Positions 24,979 to 39,300 of a stretch of DNA of 64,000 nt are shown in pieces; positions within the stretch are counted from its first letter, which is position 1, and every line of letters starts with the position of its first letter. Below the pieces are notes generated by a model that saw nothing but the letters and a program-made list of their open reading frames with translations, ran no database searches and was not told the origin of the DNA. Origin of the DNA: Cyanoderma ruficeps (lineage: Eukaryota > Chordata > Aves > Passeriformes > Timaliidae). Both the position numbers and the translations under genes were made by a program. Location of the stretch: contig VZDJ01007749.1 in the NCBI GenBank assembly GCA_008694505.1, positions 2,694,941 to 2,758,940 on the forward strand, written 5' to 3'.

Positions 24979-27381
24979 AGTTGGAATACATCATATAAGA
25001 ATGAATATAAATGGTAATGATTATGCTCCTCCACAACACATCCACTTTAAGGAATCAGTTAATTAACCCTGAACTGAGCAGGCTTGCCAGTCAGGAATAA
25101 AGCAGCCCAATTGATAAGAGCTTCCTGACCCCTACTTCTCAAGGACAAGATTCAGTAACCCTTATTTATGTTAAACATTAGCTTACCCTGTGAGGAACCT
25201 CCAGAAATCAATAGGAATTGCACTACATGAGTAAGACTGGCAGAATCTGATACCAATTATAAACTCAGATTGGCCCTCAGCTGGGTATTTCTGTCTGCTC
25301 TTTTCTTTTTTATTTTTTCTTTCCATATTCCTCCTCCCCCATGTCTGCACCCAAGAAAATACAGAACGTTCCGTCTTATAAAAGGCACTTGAATGGCTGC
25401 TTCTCCTCTTTCTCTTTAATCCAAAAAAGTATGAATACTTCTTGTTAAAGGAAGGTAATGTTTGACAAAACCTGGCAGATTGAAGTGTATTTCTAAACCT
25501 GGAAGGAGCCCAGCCTTTCTGACAAAATGGAAGCCACAATTTGTTACTTTTAAATATGAAGTGGTTTATTTCTTCTTGAAGAAAAAAGTGTAGCTGAAAC
25601 CACTAGAGAAAGCATCAAGGGAAGCAATCTGGACTTTAAAAAAAAAGATACAAGATCTACACTTTTTTTCTTTTACTAAAGTATGTGAGGGAAGAGGTGG
25701 ATAGAAACAAGGAGACATATTTTCTATTTGCAGTTCCTTTCCCCAAATTCTCCCAGAAGCAGAACAGGCTGTAGCTGGGTAGAGGAACTGAAAGCCTGAA
25801 GATACTGGTAAAGAGAAAAATACCCATGTGATGTAAAAGGGAGGTGGGAGAGAAAAATCCTTCTGCCTTTTATATTGAGTCAGCTCAAAGTTAAATCACA
25901 TCTTGCTGCACAGGGAAACCACGTCTCCTGAGAGCTGCAGCCTGGGTTTCTGTGTCTCCTCTCTGGTCTGGCCTCCTACGCTGGACTCCTTCTCCCAAAA
26001 TGTCACTGCCACGCACCACCTACAGCAATCTCCTTGACTCAGCCGAGCCAGAAAAGGATGTTTGGCTGTTGAAGCAGTCATTGGGATAGGGAGACTGGAG
26101 GATGGCAGGGGAGCAATTCAGCCTTCAACCTTCTAGCTCAACAGGCTGAAGGACAGTAAGCTCAGGCTGGGCAACCCTAAACACAAGACTTTTTTTTTTA
26201 CATCACCTGATGAAAGACTTGTTCATGTGTTAGAGTTGTTCATGTGGCAGAAACTACCATTTTTGATCAAAAACATTGTTTTAATGGGAAATTTAGAAGC
26301 GCATCTATTCTTACTAAAAAGGAATAGTAAAAACCCGCGGTGGGATCTCAGGAATGAAATCATGCAGAAATCATCCTTCCAATACTGATGTGCAGGCACA
26401 ATAGGTGCCGGTGTGTTCTGCTGCTGAATGACTGTTGCTCACACTGCCTTTTTCAAAGCCGAGTGACAGATTGTGCTGGAATTAGATGGGAGGCATTGCT
26501 ACCTTGAAGCTGTGTAAGTGTCTGTAACTTTACAGCAGTGACTAGCTTTGTGTCTCTATTTTCCCCCAATTTAGTAGGTACTTTTCTGCATGAATTAGAT
26601 GCTTCCAGAATTTTTGAGCTTGTTTTTCACATCACACAGTGTCTGATTGCCTTAAACTATTGGTTACTTAGCAAGCTAAAAAAAAACAACAACTGTGTCT
26701 GGCTCTGGTGTTGTTTTCTGCTCATGTCCTAAAGCCATGTCAGGTTGAAATAAGTACACAGCATCTCTCCCATCCTCCTTCATTGGCAGCGTCCCAGTTT
26801 CTGTGGAAAAGAAAACCTGGAGCATGCACTGACAGGGAATTGCAGCATGGTCAAATAGGTTTCTGATATAGAAGAGTGGGGCAGCAAGTCTGCAGGCTCC
26901 TCCCTGGCTGCAGAGACAGAGCCAGCAAGCCAGGGGTTCCTTATTCTTTCTGTAGACACAGACAAGAAGATTTACTGCTTAGTGTAGCATTGCCTCTGGG
27001 GCTGGAATTGGATTTCTCCCCAAACTGTTACTTCCTTTCAAGCTCCTCTTCTGTGCAGAAAATTTTAGAAGGAAATGCCACTGGATTACACAGCTGCTGT
27101 CTGCCTGGGCTTTAAATGTGCCAATTTGCATCAGTCTGTAGGCAGTGCTGAGAACAGGCTGGAAGTGACTGCAGCCTTCCTATGTTACTAGTGGCATCTT
27201 ACTTGCAAATCTGAAACAATTGAAGGGAAAAGGTGAAGTAGGACTAGAGACAGCCAGCTCTGAGTTGCTAGAAAAAAAACTAAATTCTTTTCTTCTGAGA
27301 AAAGCATGTGTGAAACACAGCACTCTTGAGGAATGCCCTACAAGACATCAGGATGAAGCCTCAGTAACTGATGGAAGCAAA

Positions 27382-27420
27382 ATGAAGTACAAAATGTCCC
27401 CATGAAGTAAAAATGTCCCC
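27382..27420. repeat. Tandem duplication, about 20 bp x 2
   Basis: ATGAAGTACAAAATGTCCCC is followed directly by ATGAAGTAAAAATGTCCCC, with one base deleted. Confidence 0.92.
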
Positions 27421-29394
27421 ATTTGTGTAACTGATCATGCTGGAAATGAAAATCATTGGGAACAAACCTGTCACTAAACACACTGAAAAATTTTCAGAGA
27501 TAAATTGTAACAGTATTAGTGCACTATGAGAAAGCTGATTCCTACTAGTTTCGAGAAACAAACAAATAGGATAAGAGTTCAACTGCAGAAATGCTGGCCA
27601 GAAGAGAAGTGCTAAAGCTTTGCAATTATGTTTTCTGTTAACAGATAAGCGGGCACAGTGTCACAGGAAGCATCACCATGTAGGATCACTATGAAGTCTT
27701 TTATATTACCTTTACAGCATGCAAGCAGGTTTCCATCCCTTAGAGAGACCTGCTATCTTGCTGTTCAGTCCTTGGGTTATGCAAGGACTTTGTACCTTGG
27801 CAGGCTCAGGAGAAGAGGAGGCAATGTGAACAGCCTGGAAACTGGCTGTCTGCCTTGCTTCTTGTTAAAGGAATTCTGGCATTAAGAGCTGTCACTTGGG
27901 AACCAGACAGAGATGTTGGGCTGGGACTCCTACATGAAGGAGCTGCCTTACATGTTGGCTGTACATCCTCAATTTAGGACTGGGATGTGTGTGTGAGTTA
28001 AGTGATTCAAATTTAGAACACCCTCAGACTTCTTCTATGTCCAAAGGAAGGCATAATCATCTGCTAGTGATGCACAAGACACCCAGATGTTAGAAGAAAA
28101 GTCAACAAAACTTCAGCTTACTGTCACCTGCCCTTCTTCATAGGAGAGACTTTTAAAGGGTAGAGTACAGGAAAAATCCGGCATGTGCTCAGTGCTTCCT
28201 CAGAGGAGGGTAAATAAACCCTTTAGGCCTTGTTGAACCAAGTTAGTAAAGCATAAAAATATTCAGTAATCACCATTCTAGGGGTGCCAGCTTTTGCTGA
28301 ATGGTAACTAACATTATTTCAAGACATTTCTAAATATTTATATCAACAATGTCATGACTGCAATATCAGCTACTTGAGTGCCTCTCTCCTCAATGCTACG
28401 TGCTCCATTTCAGCTGGCACATTAGAGGAGCTGTGTTCAGTATCTTAGGTGAAGAAGCACTTAAAAGGCATTATTAACTAGTAAATTAACATCTCTGTTT
28501 TCAAAGGGATGTGTGAGAGGAAGAAAAAGGCAAACTCTCGAGTTAGCACTTAAAAACATAAGTGAAATCATACAGAATTTTTTAAAGAAACTAACTTGGA
28601 CAGCTGCTGTTATGATTATCTTATGAGATTCATTAAAGCCCTGTTTGACATTCAAATAAGTTCTTCTTTCTGGTGGTAAGAAAGAAGGAGAGTATGTACT
28701 TTAAAGAAATTACAGGATTTAGAAATTAAGATGAAAGATTCAGAACTACCTTGTAGTTACTTTTTACTCCTGCTGCCCTCTTATAAACTGGGAATATTGT
28801 GACAAGAGGCACAGTGACCTCTGATGTACCGCACAGGAAGAAATGAGAAAGTTAATAGGGGAAGCACCAAATTAGACACCTGAAAGAACAGGATTAAAAG
28901 ATGAATAAGAATATTATATCACTTGTCAGCATGGCATTACAGAGTCCAACTTCATCTTTTTTTCAGGTTTCATTAAGGAAATGACTAGATAGGGCTGTTT
29001 CTTTCCCAGCCCTGCACAGCCTATTGAAAAGGCAGGATACATTCACTCCAGTACGATACGTTCACTCAGTAGTTGCATGCCAACAACGTGCAAGGCCTAA
29101 AAATTATCGCATTGTGTTCCTATGGATATGCACTGCACCTCTCTCCCCCTACCCTAACTGGTGACAATTGCTCCACTCAGCTCATTCTATGGGTGGGACT
29201 GAGCCTCCTCAGAGCTGCTTCACAGGCACTCCTGCAGCCAAGATGCTTCTTGTGCTCCCTTTATTACATACACAAGCAAAGGGGATTTGTATCACCTGAG
29301 CTCCCCATCTCCCTCTCTGGCTCTGCCCCACCCAGTCATCCCATGATTGTAGCGGTGCACATTTTGGGTTTTCTAATGTTCTGTATATTATGTT

Positions 29395-29872
29395 TGTAAT
29401 AATTTGTTCCTACACCCCCATCCCCAAACCACCCCAATGGTGATTCCCTTGTGATAGACCTTGTCAATCACCTCCTAAGATCTGGAAGATTCTGGGGAAA
29501 AAGCCCTAGGATTTGACAAGGTACTGTGGTACCACCTTCTTTCATTGTTCTGTTAAGTTCCACCATTCTGGGTCACACCCCCTCTCCCGTGAGATTGGTT
29601 CTAAGTTCTCCCCTGCTCAAGGTACACCCCCTGTACTTAAGGTGAGGACAGAGGGGCTCCCGGCACTCTCACGGGCTCTCTCGCCCTCTCTGCGCTGTCC
29701 ATCTGCACATGGAGGTAGCCGGGTGGAATAAAGCCAGGTGAAACCCAAGGGAGAGTCCACTCCTTCCATGCCGTCGACCACGCTTCAGCCTGAGGTTCAG
29801 ACCCACCAAGCCTCTCTTATATAGGGGCCAGAGAGCGAGCTAGCTGGTGAAGCAGCTCCCAGGACACTTCTA
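29395..29872 (+). mobile_element. Apparent solo LTR of an avian endogenous retrovirus
   Basis: A roughly 470-bp block has LTR architecture. CCAAT lies at 29434, inverted CCAAT (ATTGG) at 29594, and a TATA-like GTACTTAAGG at 29633-29642. A CT-rich, CpG-containing leader follows, then GGAATAAAGCC with AATAAA at 29727-29732, about 90 bp after the TATA. No gag, pol or env frames and no second copy occur in the window, so it reads as a solo LTR. I could not fix target-site duplications, so both ends are approximate and the ERV class is not assigned. Confidence 0.6.
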
Positions 29873-32800
29873 TACATGATAGCACAGATCAGCTGCAAGT
29901 TCCCACTATAGCTTTAGAGAAACTAAAAAATGTGGGTACATTCTACTCCTCATTTATTATCCAGCAGCATTCAGGCTTCAGGTGTGGATCTTCCTGAAGC
30001 AAGATCAGATCTTGCTGCATTTCAAACAAATGCTTGCAAGTATTAAAGATGTCATTAGCCATCCAGGCTTATTCCTCTTGGACTCCCATTTCTTTCTGAA
30101 TATTTACCAGCCATATACCAGAGTACTTCTTTCCATATGTGGTCTGTAGGAGGTAATGATCAAATACTATGATGAGGAAGATGCTCTAAAAATATAGAAA
30201 ATCTGAGTAGATTAGACTAAAATAAACATGGACAAGGGTATGTTGGGAGATGATCCTTTTACTTGGAGCTTTCACCTTAGTGTGGTAAGAACTAGACATT
30301 TTTCTTTCCTGGTGTATTATGAATCTTGTGTTTTTCCCCAGGCAAAAAGATGTATTACGAACAGCATAAGTGGGTGAAAAATATAAGAACTGGCAGACTG
30401 AAGTGTCATGGATGATGTTCTGCTTTTTATCAGCTTATTAGGTGAATTTTACATTTGATTTTGTGCTGGTTGTAATCCTTGGAAAAATACATTTTATAAA
30501 TGAAAAAATCAGAAAACATCCAGCATATTGCAATATATCTTCACCTGTTATATGCATGCAAACTCTTCTTAGAAATGGGTTCTCAGATTCTAAGTGGCTT
30601 CTAAGAAGTTGATTTTGACCTTTAAAAAAAACTTTAGTTATATAGAAGTTTTGAAGTGACACATATGGAGATGTTAAAGATGGAGATGTTCAGATATTGT
30701 AGTAACTCGACTGACTGGATCAACATACAGCTATCAGAAAACAGTAGGATTTTCCTCTTTCTTTTCAGTTTGTACAGGTTTGTATTGCTTGGCACCTTAT
30801 ACTAGAATTTAGCTGAAAACAAAGCTCAGTCAAAAACCACTCTTATCAGAGTGAATTCCAAATGGTTTGGAAGTTGATTTGGTATCCAAGTACCTCCATT
30901 CCCACAAGCACTCCTTTCTAGACATAAGAGACTGAGTTTCAAGTTAATTAAACATGAGACAAGATTCTAATTGGTTTGATTTTCTTTCAGAAAGCTTGAT
31001 CTGCCCTTCACAATTTCTGGCACATGCCCCTAAATAAGCAATATGCCACATCCCTGTTGCCAAGCTGCATGTGTGGGACTGAATAAGCAAAGCCTTTCAG
31101 TTACAAAGGGCTGTTCAGCCTAGGCCACTGAATTCCAGTTCTACCTGTATGATCCCACTTGATTTACCAAAGGCTGCTCCCTTAGATATCTGCTCAACCT
31201 GTCTGAAATGACTCACTGGAAACATTCTTAGCATATGCCTCAGGAAAAAACCGAAAAGAAGAAGCAGAAGAGTGGAAGGAAAATAAAGAGCACAAAGGCA
31301 AAATAACTGTTCTGTGTTATTTAATCTCTCAGAGCCTTATTCTATCTTGCATTTTGTCACTGTAAATCTCTCAAGTATTTAATTACTAATTTTTTTCTCT
31401 TTTTGTTATTTTTACAGGGACTGTGCAAATTGATAGGGGGAATTTCTACTTTGGTTGCCATTAAGTAAGTATTATCTGTTCATTCTGACAGCTGATCTCT
31501 GACAAGGAATCAACTGTTATCATCAGCTCTGTCTTTTTCCTGTGTTCAGATGGAAACATTTCACTTGAAATATTCGAACTGCAAATATAAGAATTTTTCT
31601 TTACATCTGAGATTATCTCCTGAATTCTGGCTTTCTGAAAAAAAAAGTCCCAGGGTCTTTTTGAACATATTTCATACGGCCTACACTTCAATAAAGATGA
31701 AATGTTTATCTCTTCAACTTTTTATGCCTAGGACATATCTATGCAACAGCAGAGTGCAGTTACAAAGGTGCTACAGCAAGGATGTTAAATGCCCACAGAC
31801 GTCTCATGTCATGAAGATTGATTTAGTTGGGTTAAGGCATTTGACACTTCCTTTTTATGTGAGGATGTTCCTAAAAATGTCCTGAACTTTGGGAACACCC
31901 TTATCTGCTATGTGATTTGAATTAATCTTTTCCTACATCACAACCTCTTACTTGCCTTTCCATTCTTTCTATTTCTTCTGCTGAAAGTTTCACTGGAAAA
32001 AAGAATCACAGTAAGCGTTGTTTCTTTATTGCTTATCAAAGCCACTCTCTCCTTAGGAATGAAAATACCATAGTGGAAATCTTCAACCCATTTTCTTTTA
32101 CATCCAAGAAACAGATGGGCACCCACGTGTATTTGTCCAAAGATAAACCCCCTTTCCCCATTAAAGCATATTTCTTGATCTTCTGCAATGACACTGGGAA
32201 ATTATACACTGCCCCTCATGTCCTCCTGGCTTCTCCCCTGCTTTCAGCTACAATTTGCAATTACAGGGGCTGCAGAGCAGCCACAATTCCATGCAGAGTC
32301 ACCCTCCTCCCCATCTCTAGCCCTGTGCAACAAGCCCACCCCATCAGGTCCCTGTTCACTGAAGGGTCACATCCCTCCCAGGACATTCTGATACCTCAAG
32401 CTTCATCTTTGTCTGTCAGGGGAGACTTCAAAGCGCTGCTGGGGTCAGGGTTCAGATCCTTCTCTGGAAAAACAAAAGAAGATTCTAACTGTAGCTTATG
32501 AGGAATGATGCAAAGCAACTGATTACATTTTGTCAAGGAGAATGAACTAAGCCCGGGCTACCCAATAAACAAATCATTTAAAACAATTTGCAAGTCATAT
32601 TAACTTCACATTCTTTTAGGAGGTGTCCTGAAGGACTTTAGAGAGACATTTACAGAGGAGTTGTACCTACCAGGAGACAAAGCACTGACTGAAACACTAA
32701 AAGATTACCAATGAAATCCAAGCAGTTCCATACTGGAGGGAATTTTCTTCCTTCTCTTGAAATGCAGAAATTTCAAAGTGCTAAAGTGCAAGCAAAGACA

Positions 32801-35800
32801 ACGATAGTAGGGTAGCCTAAATCACCCCTTCAGGAATTCCAGACACAATCTATCATGCAAGTAGGTACCCCTGCTAAACTGCAGAAAATAAAAATGTTGC
32901 AGAAAAAGAAGGGAAATGCATAAAACTAAATGCTAGCCATACACACTTGTCCGTTGAGTTATAATTTACTCACAGTAATACCAGAAAGAATTATTAATCT
33001 ATAACCAATCTTGAAAATATGAGGAGAGCTGACCAAGTTCCCAGTTGACAGCCAGATTACCCAATTGTCCCTTGTGCCTGTATGAGATCGACCAAAGGGA
33101 GTATAAAATATCCTGAAGGATACAAAGATGTTTCAGAAGGTGTTTACCATTTAGTAGAATGGGAAACAGGGTAGGCAAAAAGGTTGGTGACACAAGATGG
33201 ACCTGAGACAGCTGGGAAGAAAGGCTGGTTTGGGTAAATTTCTCAGTGATCCTTCTGATGCCGTGTGCTTAGAAAAATCAGTAAAGACAACCTGAATTCC
33301 TTGGACAAAATCCCTTGTCTTAATGCCAATTTGCTCTAATGACATTAAATCTTGTTTGGAAACTGATGAGGTTATACAGGGTAAGGGCAGAAACTGGATC
33401 CCTATCCAGGGAGATGCTTACAGCTCTCCAGAGGATGATCAGTAATAACACAAATGCAGTTCCTACTCTCTAAACCTGACATCAGTGATGGCAAGCTATT
33501 CCCCTTTCCACACTCTATTACAACTCCTTGTTTTTGCTGTTACTAGTAACAGCTGCTGTTGGTGCAGCAGCCTGGAGACGTTCACTGGGCTCAGCCCCAT
33601 GGTGCCGAGGGCTTCTCACACATCCAGTAAATGGAACTTGCAGCTTCCCCCTCCCAGGAGCTCACCTTCAAGAATACAAAGCAATCAAATGGCAGGAGGA
33701 GACCAGAGCGTGGAAAGATGGGAAAGGAATCCGCCAAAGGTCACCTCTCAGTGTCAAGAAGACAAGCAAAGCCAGGCTGTGCTGGCTGCAGGCCTCTGGA
33801 GCCCCGGCTGATCTGCACTGGTTCCTCGGTGCCACTTTCCCAGAGAGCTGACTCTGACCAGGCTGGCTCTTGCACAACAGAACTTGCACAAATCCCCAGA
33901 TTTCTTGCCCATTTACTTGCATTTTGTGATGCTGCTGTTTATTTGCCCCTAACAGATAAGTTAGGTTACCTACACAACCTGATTGATTATTTTTTCACGC
34001 TGATACTTGGTAAACCATTACTGAGCAATCTGGGCCCATGGTGCCGCTAACCAGGACAGCTTTGGCTCTTTCTCTGACCTGGGCATCCTCTGCCCTCTCC
34101 TGATATCAGCTGGTCATTGACACAGGCAAACAACTGCTGGTCTCAGCTCCAGCTGAAGGCAGCGAATGCCCGGCAAGAGATACAAAAGCACGTTTGCTAC
34201 AAGGAGCTACAGCCTGAACATCCGCCTCTGTCAGAAGGGAAGGGTCAGCAAAGCACTTTCCAAGACTGATTAAAAGCTCTGCTCAGCTGCAGGAGGGTGG
34301 GAGATGGCAGCCAGGCTGACAGCTGACACATCCTCACTGCAGAGGGATGGGGACGTGGAAGTTTCTGTCAAGGGTAGGAACACAAATCCTTCTTGATACC
34401 AGGAATCATAAAATCTGTAAGAGTGAATTAGGAGAGAACAAACAGGTTTTGTGCTTTTTTTAACCCCTTGAGAGAATTTCAGCTGTTTCTTGCCTATAAA
34501 ACACATTGAAATAAACTTGAACATCCTGGAAAAAGTTAAAATAAATATATTTCGGGGAATTGAAGTGCTACAACATTTGTAATCCACCCCTTCCCTCCCC
34601 CATCCCCCAAGAAAAAGCAGAAAAATAATCAAATTTGAAGAGTAGTCAATTATATTTCTTTGGGGATTTTTTTGGCACTCACGTTTTCTAACTTCTCAAC
34701 TGCAGATGCCAGAACTTTTTTTTTTTCTAGAAAGTGGTATTTGAACATTATTAAATTATAGTTGAAGTGGGAACCAACACAACGCTAAATAAGAACACCA
34801 ACACAGACGCAAATGCCAATGCTGGTGATGCAAAACCACTAAGCCATTTCATCTGACTAAACAGCATAAGAAACAAAAGCCTTTGAATTGCTAACAAGTT
34901 AAATCACAAACTCTAGGGCTGGCTATTAAGTATTATATACCACAAGAATCTTTATCACAAACTATTAGAGCTGGCATTAATTTGTGCTTGGCTTCCACTG
35001 CATAAAGCCTAAGTGCACCCCTGAGAGGGGAAACCCTTGTGCCTGTGGAAAGTAACTGCGAACTTTGCCCCATGGCAAGTTTGTAAGAGGCTGACACAGG
35101 AAAAAAGAAGTGAGTGGAAAGGATCTGACTGGAAACACAATAGCAGACTTAAAAGGCTCTGATAAATGAAAAGTCATTCCAAGATTAGGGTCTCATTCAA
35201 AAAATAACAAAGACATTTTCTGGTATGTGGCTGAAAATAGATTCCATATGAAAATACTTAGTAAAGCTTATCAATACTTTTCATTCTCAGCAGTCTCTGA
35301 ATACATGCAGCAATTTTTAAAACTAAAATGGCATTTCTAAAACATTTAGTAATTTAGACGCAGAAGCTGCACAACTAATGTCTTCATTTTTTCAAACCAA
35401 TAATGCAATTTTAAAGATTTTGATGTTACAATTCCTTCACACTTTTTTGCCTTCCATCTGCCTGATCTTGTCCTCACTTCTTGTAAAAATTCTATCAGCA
35501 AGGAAAAGAAAACAACTTTCCTTGCCTGAAAGCTGAACCGACTTAACAGTCAGTTGATTCAAATGCTTCAGAAACTTTGTGGAAAATTTAGAGAAAGTGC
35601 TGAGAAATGTTTATCATTTTTGGACCATGTTGAGTATCCAACAAATCTTTAAATCCCCATTAGCAGGATATATGTAATATTCTGAACTCTTTAAAGGACA
35701 CTTGTGGATGGAATTTGTTTTCCTTTTCCATTAAAAAAACACCAAAACAAACAAACAAACACCCCCCCCCCAACAAACCAAACTGATGGGATGGGTTTTT

Positions 35801-35949
35801 AAAAGACAAAGCAAATTAAAGTTTTCTCAGGTTGTCTAACATTTGTTTATGGTGCAGCACGTAATAATTCATTAACAGCAAGAGCACAGCTGGGGGAGGG
35901 GGGTAAAAAGCCGTTATTCTGTTGGTACACTAGATATTAAAGCCTTGCA
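29873..35949. other. Intergenic, no gene seen
   Basis: Unique-looking DNA between the LTR and the 36-kb CpG island. The piece at about 33.5-34.3 kb is somewhat richer in GC, with overlapping open frames but no trustworthy splice sites. Confidence 0.55.
35732..35780. repeat. A/C tract with C10 homopolymer
   Basis: CAAA units lead into ten consecutive C (35762-35771), then CAACAAACC. Confidence 0.9.
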
Positions 35950-36350
35950 GCACGGAGTTAGGCACAGGCTCAGTGCTCCCACGTTTCTCACGGAGCACAT
36001 GGATCTGGGAGAGGAGTCGGTCAGCAGCGGCACACAGGCGACCCCCCGCTCCAGCCACCTCAGCCAAGAAAACAACACCCAGACTCCCCAGAGCGATTTC
36101 ACTCTAAAAATTCACTCCGGCCCAAGCGGGCCAGAGATGTTGCTGTCTGGCGTTGTGACTCCCGGGCTCCCTTTCCAAAACAAACGCCGGCGGAGCGGCG
36201 GGAGCCGCGGCCAAGCGGGAATGCGGGAGCGCGCGGGCCAGCGCCACCTGGCGCCCAGCGCCGGGATAATGTCCCCGCGGAGCGAGACACACCCCCGAGC
36301 CCACGGCTGAGCGCCGCGCAACCATTGTTCGCGTCGTGTTGGCGTCTCTT
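35950..36350. promoter_or_regulatory. Isolated intergenic CpG island
   Basis: About 400 bp rich in CpG and GC boxes, including CGCCGGCGGAGCGGCGGGAG and GAGCGCGCGGGCCAGCGCCA, surrounded by AT-rich DNA. It contains a near-palindromic GCGCCACCTGGCGC at 36241-36254, carrying an E-box and a partial match to the CTCF core. I find no convincing exon in either direction. It may be an alternative promoter, an enhancer or an insulator. Confidence 0.6.
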
Positions 36351-39300
36351 TCTCCTTGGAGATGGCTCATTTTCATCAAACAGCGTTCTAAGCCATGAGG
36401 CGAGTTAGTTTACGTTCAAAGCATTGGGTTTTGGTTAAACGTATCCTCTCTGTTTTCGACCAGGCAGGTCCTTCAGTCAGAATTTGCTCTTCTATTAAAT
36501 ATGCAGTGTAGGAATCTGGGAATCCAAACCACCAACAAGTCAACTCTGCAACCATGACTCAAGTGAATAATCATGAGACATCTGTGGGACTACTTCCAGG
36601 AGCGGGAAAAGCAGCATATGTCTCCAAAAGTGCTTAGAGCAGTGCAATTCTGCCAATTCTATTGTGCATCTCCTATCTGCTGCTTGAAGACGCAGCTTTG
36701 GGAGTCAAGTGCTTTCATGTGAATCTGAATTCTAACCCAAGAAGAAAAACAAATATTAACTAGTTCAGATAAAAAAGCTTGGGGAGGTGTGAGACACGTG
36801 AACCCCTCAAACTAGATACCACCATGAGTAAAAAAGCAGTGTATTTTAAAAATTTTCTGACCACTGAGAGAGCGTGGGCATGGATGCCTGGAGATGACAA
36901 TACTGAGCAAACTATGAAATTTGCTCTTGGATGTAGCAGCTCAGTACGTCAACCTTTCAGGAGAGACCACTGCCCCCAAATTCTGCAGGCTTACACTTCA
37001 CCTTCTGCTCTTGCTGAACAACCTTGTTCCAGCAAGTGGCTGGAAAACCATTCTGAATCACTTAGGGGAGGAAGGGAGAGAAGAGGGGACACTGACAATT
37101 CCTATTTATGTTCGCAGATCAAATGTGGCAGTGGTGGGTAATTACAATTGTATTAATTTACATAAATGGTAATGACAATGTATCTCCTTCACCAGAGAAA
37201 TCACCTAAATGCAGATACAGCCACAAAATCCCCATCTACTGTATTACTCCTCTGTGTGCTTTTATTAAAAATATAAACTAATACACAATTCTAATTTATG
37301 GCTTGTTTCTTCCCATTTCTACAATGATCCCAGTTTTTCTGCAAGAGTAAAATGAAACAACCTGAAGTAGCAAAGGTTCCCTCTTTGTTGTCTGAAATCT
37401 GACAGCTCATGGGGTTGTATGATGCTATAGGAAAATTTTTACTGTCCTTCTGCTGTAGTTTTCACCCTTACGTGATTTTTTGTTTGTTTGTTTGTTTTTT
37501 GTTTGTTTGTTTGCTGTCCAGGCCAGTTTGTATCTTCTAGCAGGAATTCAGCATAGCATCTCAACTGCATCTTCAAACAAGACTTTTGCAAACTGCTGCT
37601 CACAGTGGCTCTGTTTAGCGGTTTGTTTTCTTGTGGGGAAGCAGGCAGGTCCTCCTGGTTGCTTCTGAAAGCATCTCTCTACTGCACTTTCCATCTGCAC
37701 TGGCCTCTGTTTTAACCACTAAGGCCAAGTCTGTGTGGTTTTCCCACTCTACCTGTTGCATTAGTGGCACTCTGAAAGTGAGACTTTCACTGGATGGGAA
37801 GTGTTTGGTGAATTTTTAAATACCATTATTGATTTCACATTAATTTTCTTTATGAACCAGGGAGAGCTCTTATGCGATGGTATAAACAGCCAAGAAATAT
37901 TTGACAAGTTGTTTAAAATCTATTGCCTGGAAGAAGCCTGGTAGATCAATTGATTTATTTTCCTGATATTTTAATATATTCTTTAAACATAGTTTCACTG
38001 ATTATTATTATCCATCCTGAAGTATTCAGCACAAAAGGGATTATATATTACCTGCAGCAGAGGGGGCTGCCTCCTGGATCTCTGCCACGAGAGATATGGA
38101 TATTTTGCCCAAAGCTGGTTTTTTCCTTGCCTTCAATGAAACATGATTAGAACATAATGATTTTGCCTTTGCACCAGTCCACGCCAATTCTGTTGCTTCT
38201 GTTTTAGGGCATCAAACCTATAAAAAGGGCAGATTCTTTTATATATGCAAACTTCTCTACCTGTTACATCAGTTTATTTCACATCCCACAAGTGTTCTTT
38301 TGGATACAGATTATTGATTGCTCTTTAGTGAGTACCTTTTTAGTCATTCTTTGGCCTCAGAAAATTACCTTTGAATGTTTTATGCAAGAGTATTCATTAT
38401 GAACAATTAATGTACTGAAAATGTCAGCACCTCAAGAAGGCATTATATAAAAGATGAGTAAATTTATGGTCATGCATCATTCAAACTTCCTGCACTTTTC
38501 ATTCTTTTAAAATTTATGTCTTACATTGTAGTGCAATAGCTTGTAACAATTTGGTGACCTGAATGGAATAACGTCAAAAATGTCTTTTTGTGCATCTTAG
38601 AAAAATTTTAGATATCAAGAGTTTTCTTTTCTCTACCACTATTTTTAGATAGTCACAGCTTTAAGTAATTTGAAGTATTTACTTTGCAACATCTCTTCTC
38701 ATGTTTTTTAATCAGAAGCCAAAAAAAATTGGTTTAGAGGAAGCTTCAATCTACATAGAGACATTCATAGAAAGTGAAGAAAGTCTTTTGTACCAACTGG
38801 AGGGTGGAAGGACTACTTGTATCCATTTATATTGATATTTGTTAAGTTTTAGAATGCAGAACTCCGAATTCAAACCTCTTAAACTTTTCCCTTTGACATG
38901 TGGAAGGATCGCAGATTGTTTCACTTAATTTAGTAAGCCTTAAGCCTTGAAAATGATGCATGTTTCACATCACTGTCCAAATGCTCTAAAAAGCGTTTTA
39001 AAGGTACTGCCAGCTAATTAACAAAATCCAGGAGCAGCAGATTTTAATCTAATTTCCAGTAACACTTGAAGTAACAGTCTCAGTGCAGCTGGTTTGCAGT
39101 GCTGGAAGGGAGAGGAGAGGTCACTTTAGGTGATTAGCTGCAGTCACGGGCAGTACATACCTCTCTCTCGAGTCACAGCACCACACCTAGGAGAACTTGA
39201 ACAGAGGAGTTCAGTGGTTTGTTCCACCTTGGCAAGAACAAAGGCTCCCCCCAAAACCAAAAGAACTTTAGCTCTGAGCTTTGCAAGTATCTGCTTCCTC

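Larger units (their letters stand above)
21446..29394. other. Intergenic, no gene seen
   Basis: Mostly unique AT-rich sequence with the G11 run and two short tandem duplications. No exon or mobile element recognised. Confidence 0.55.
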
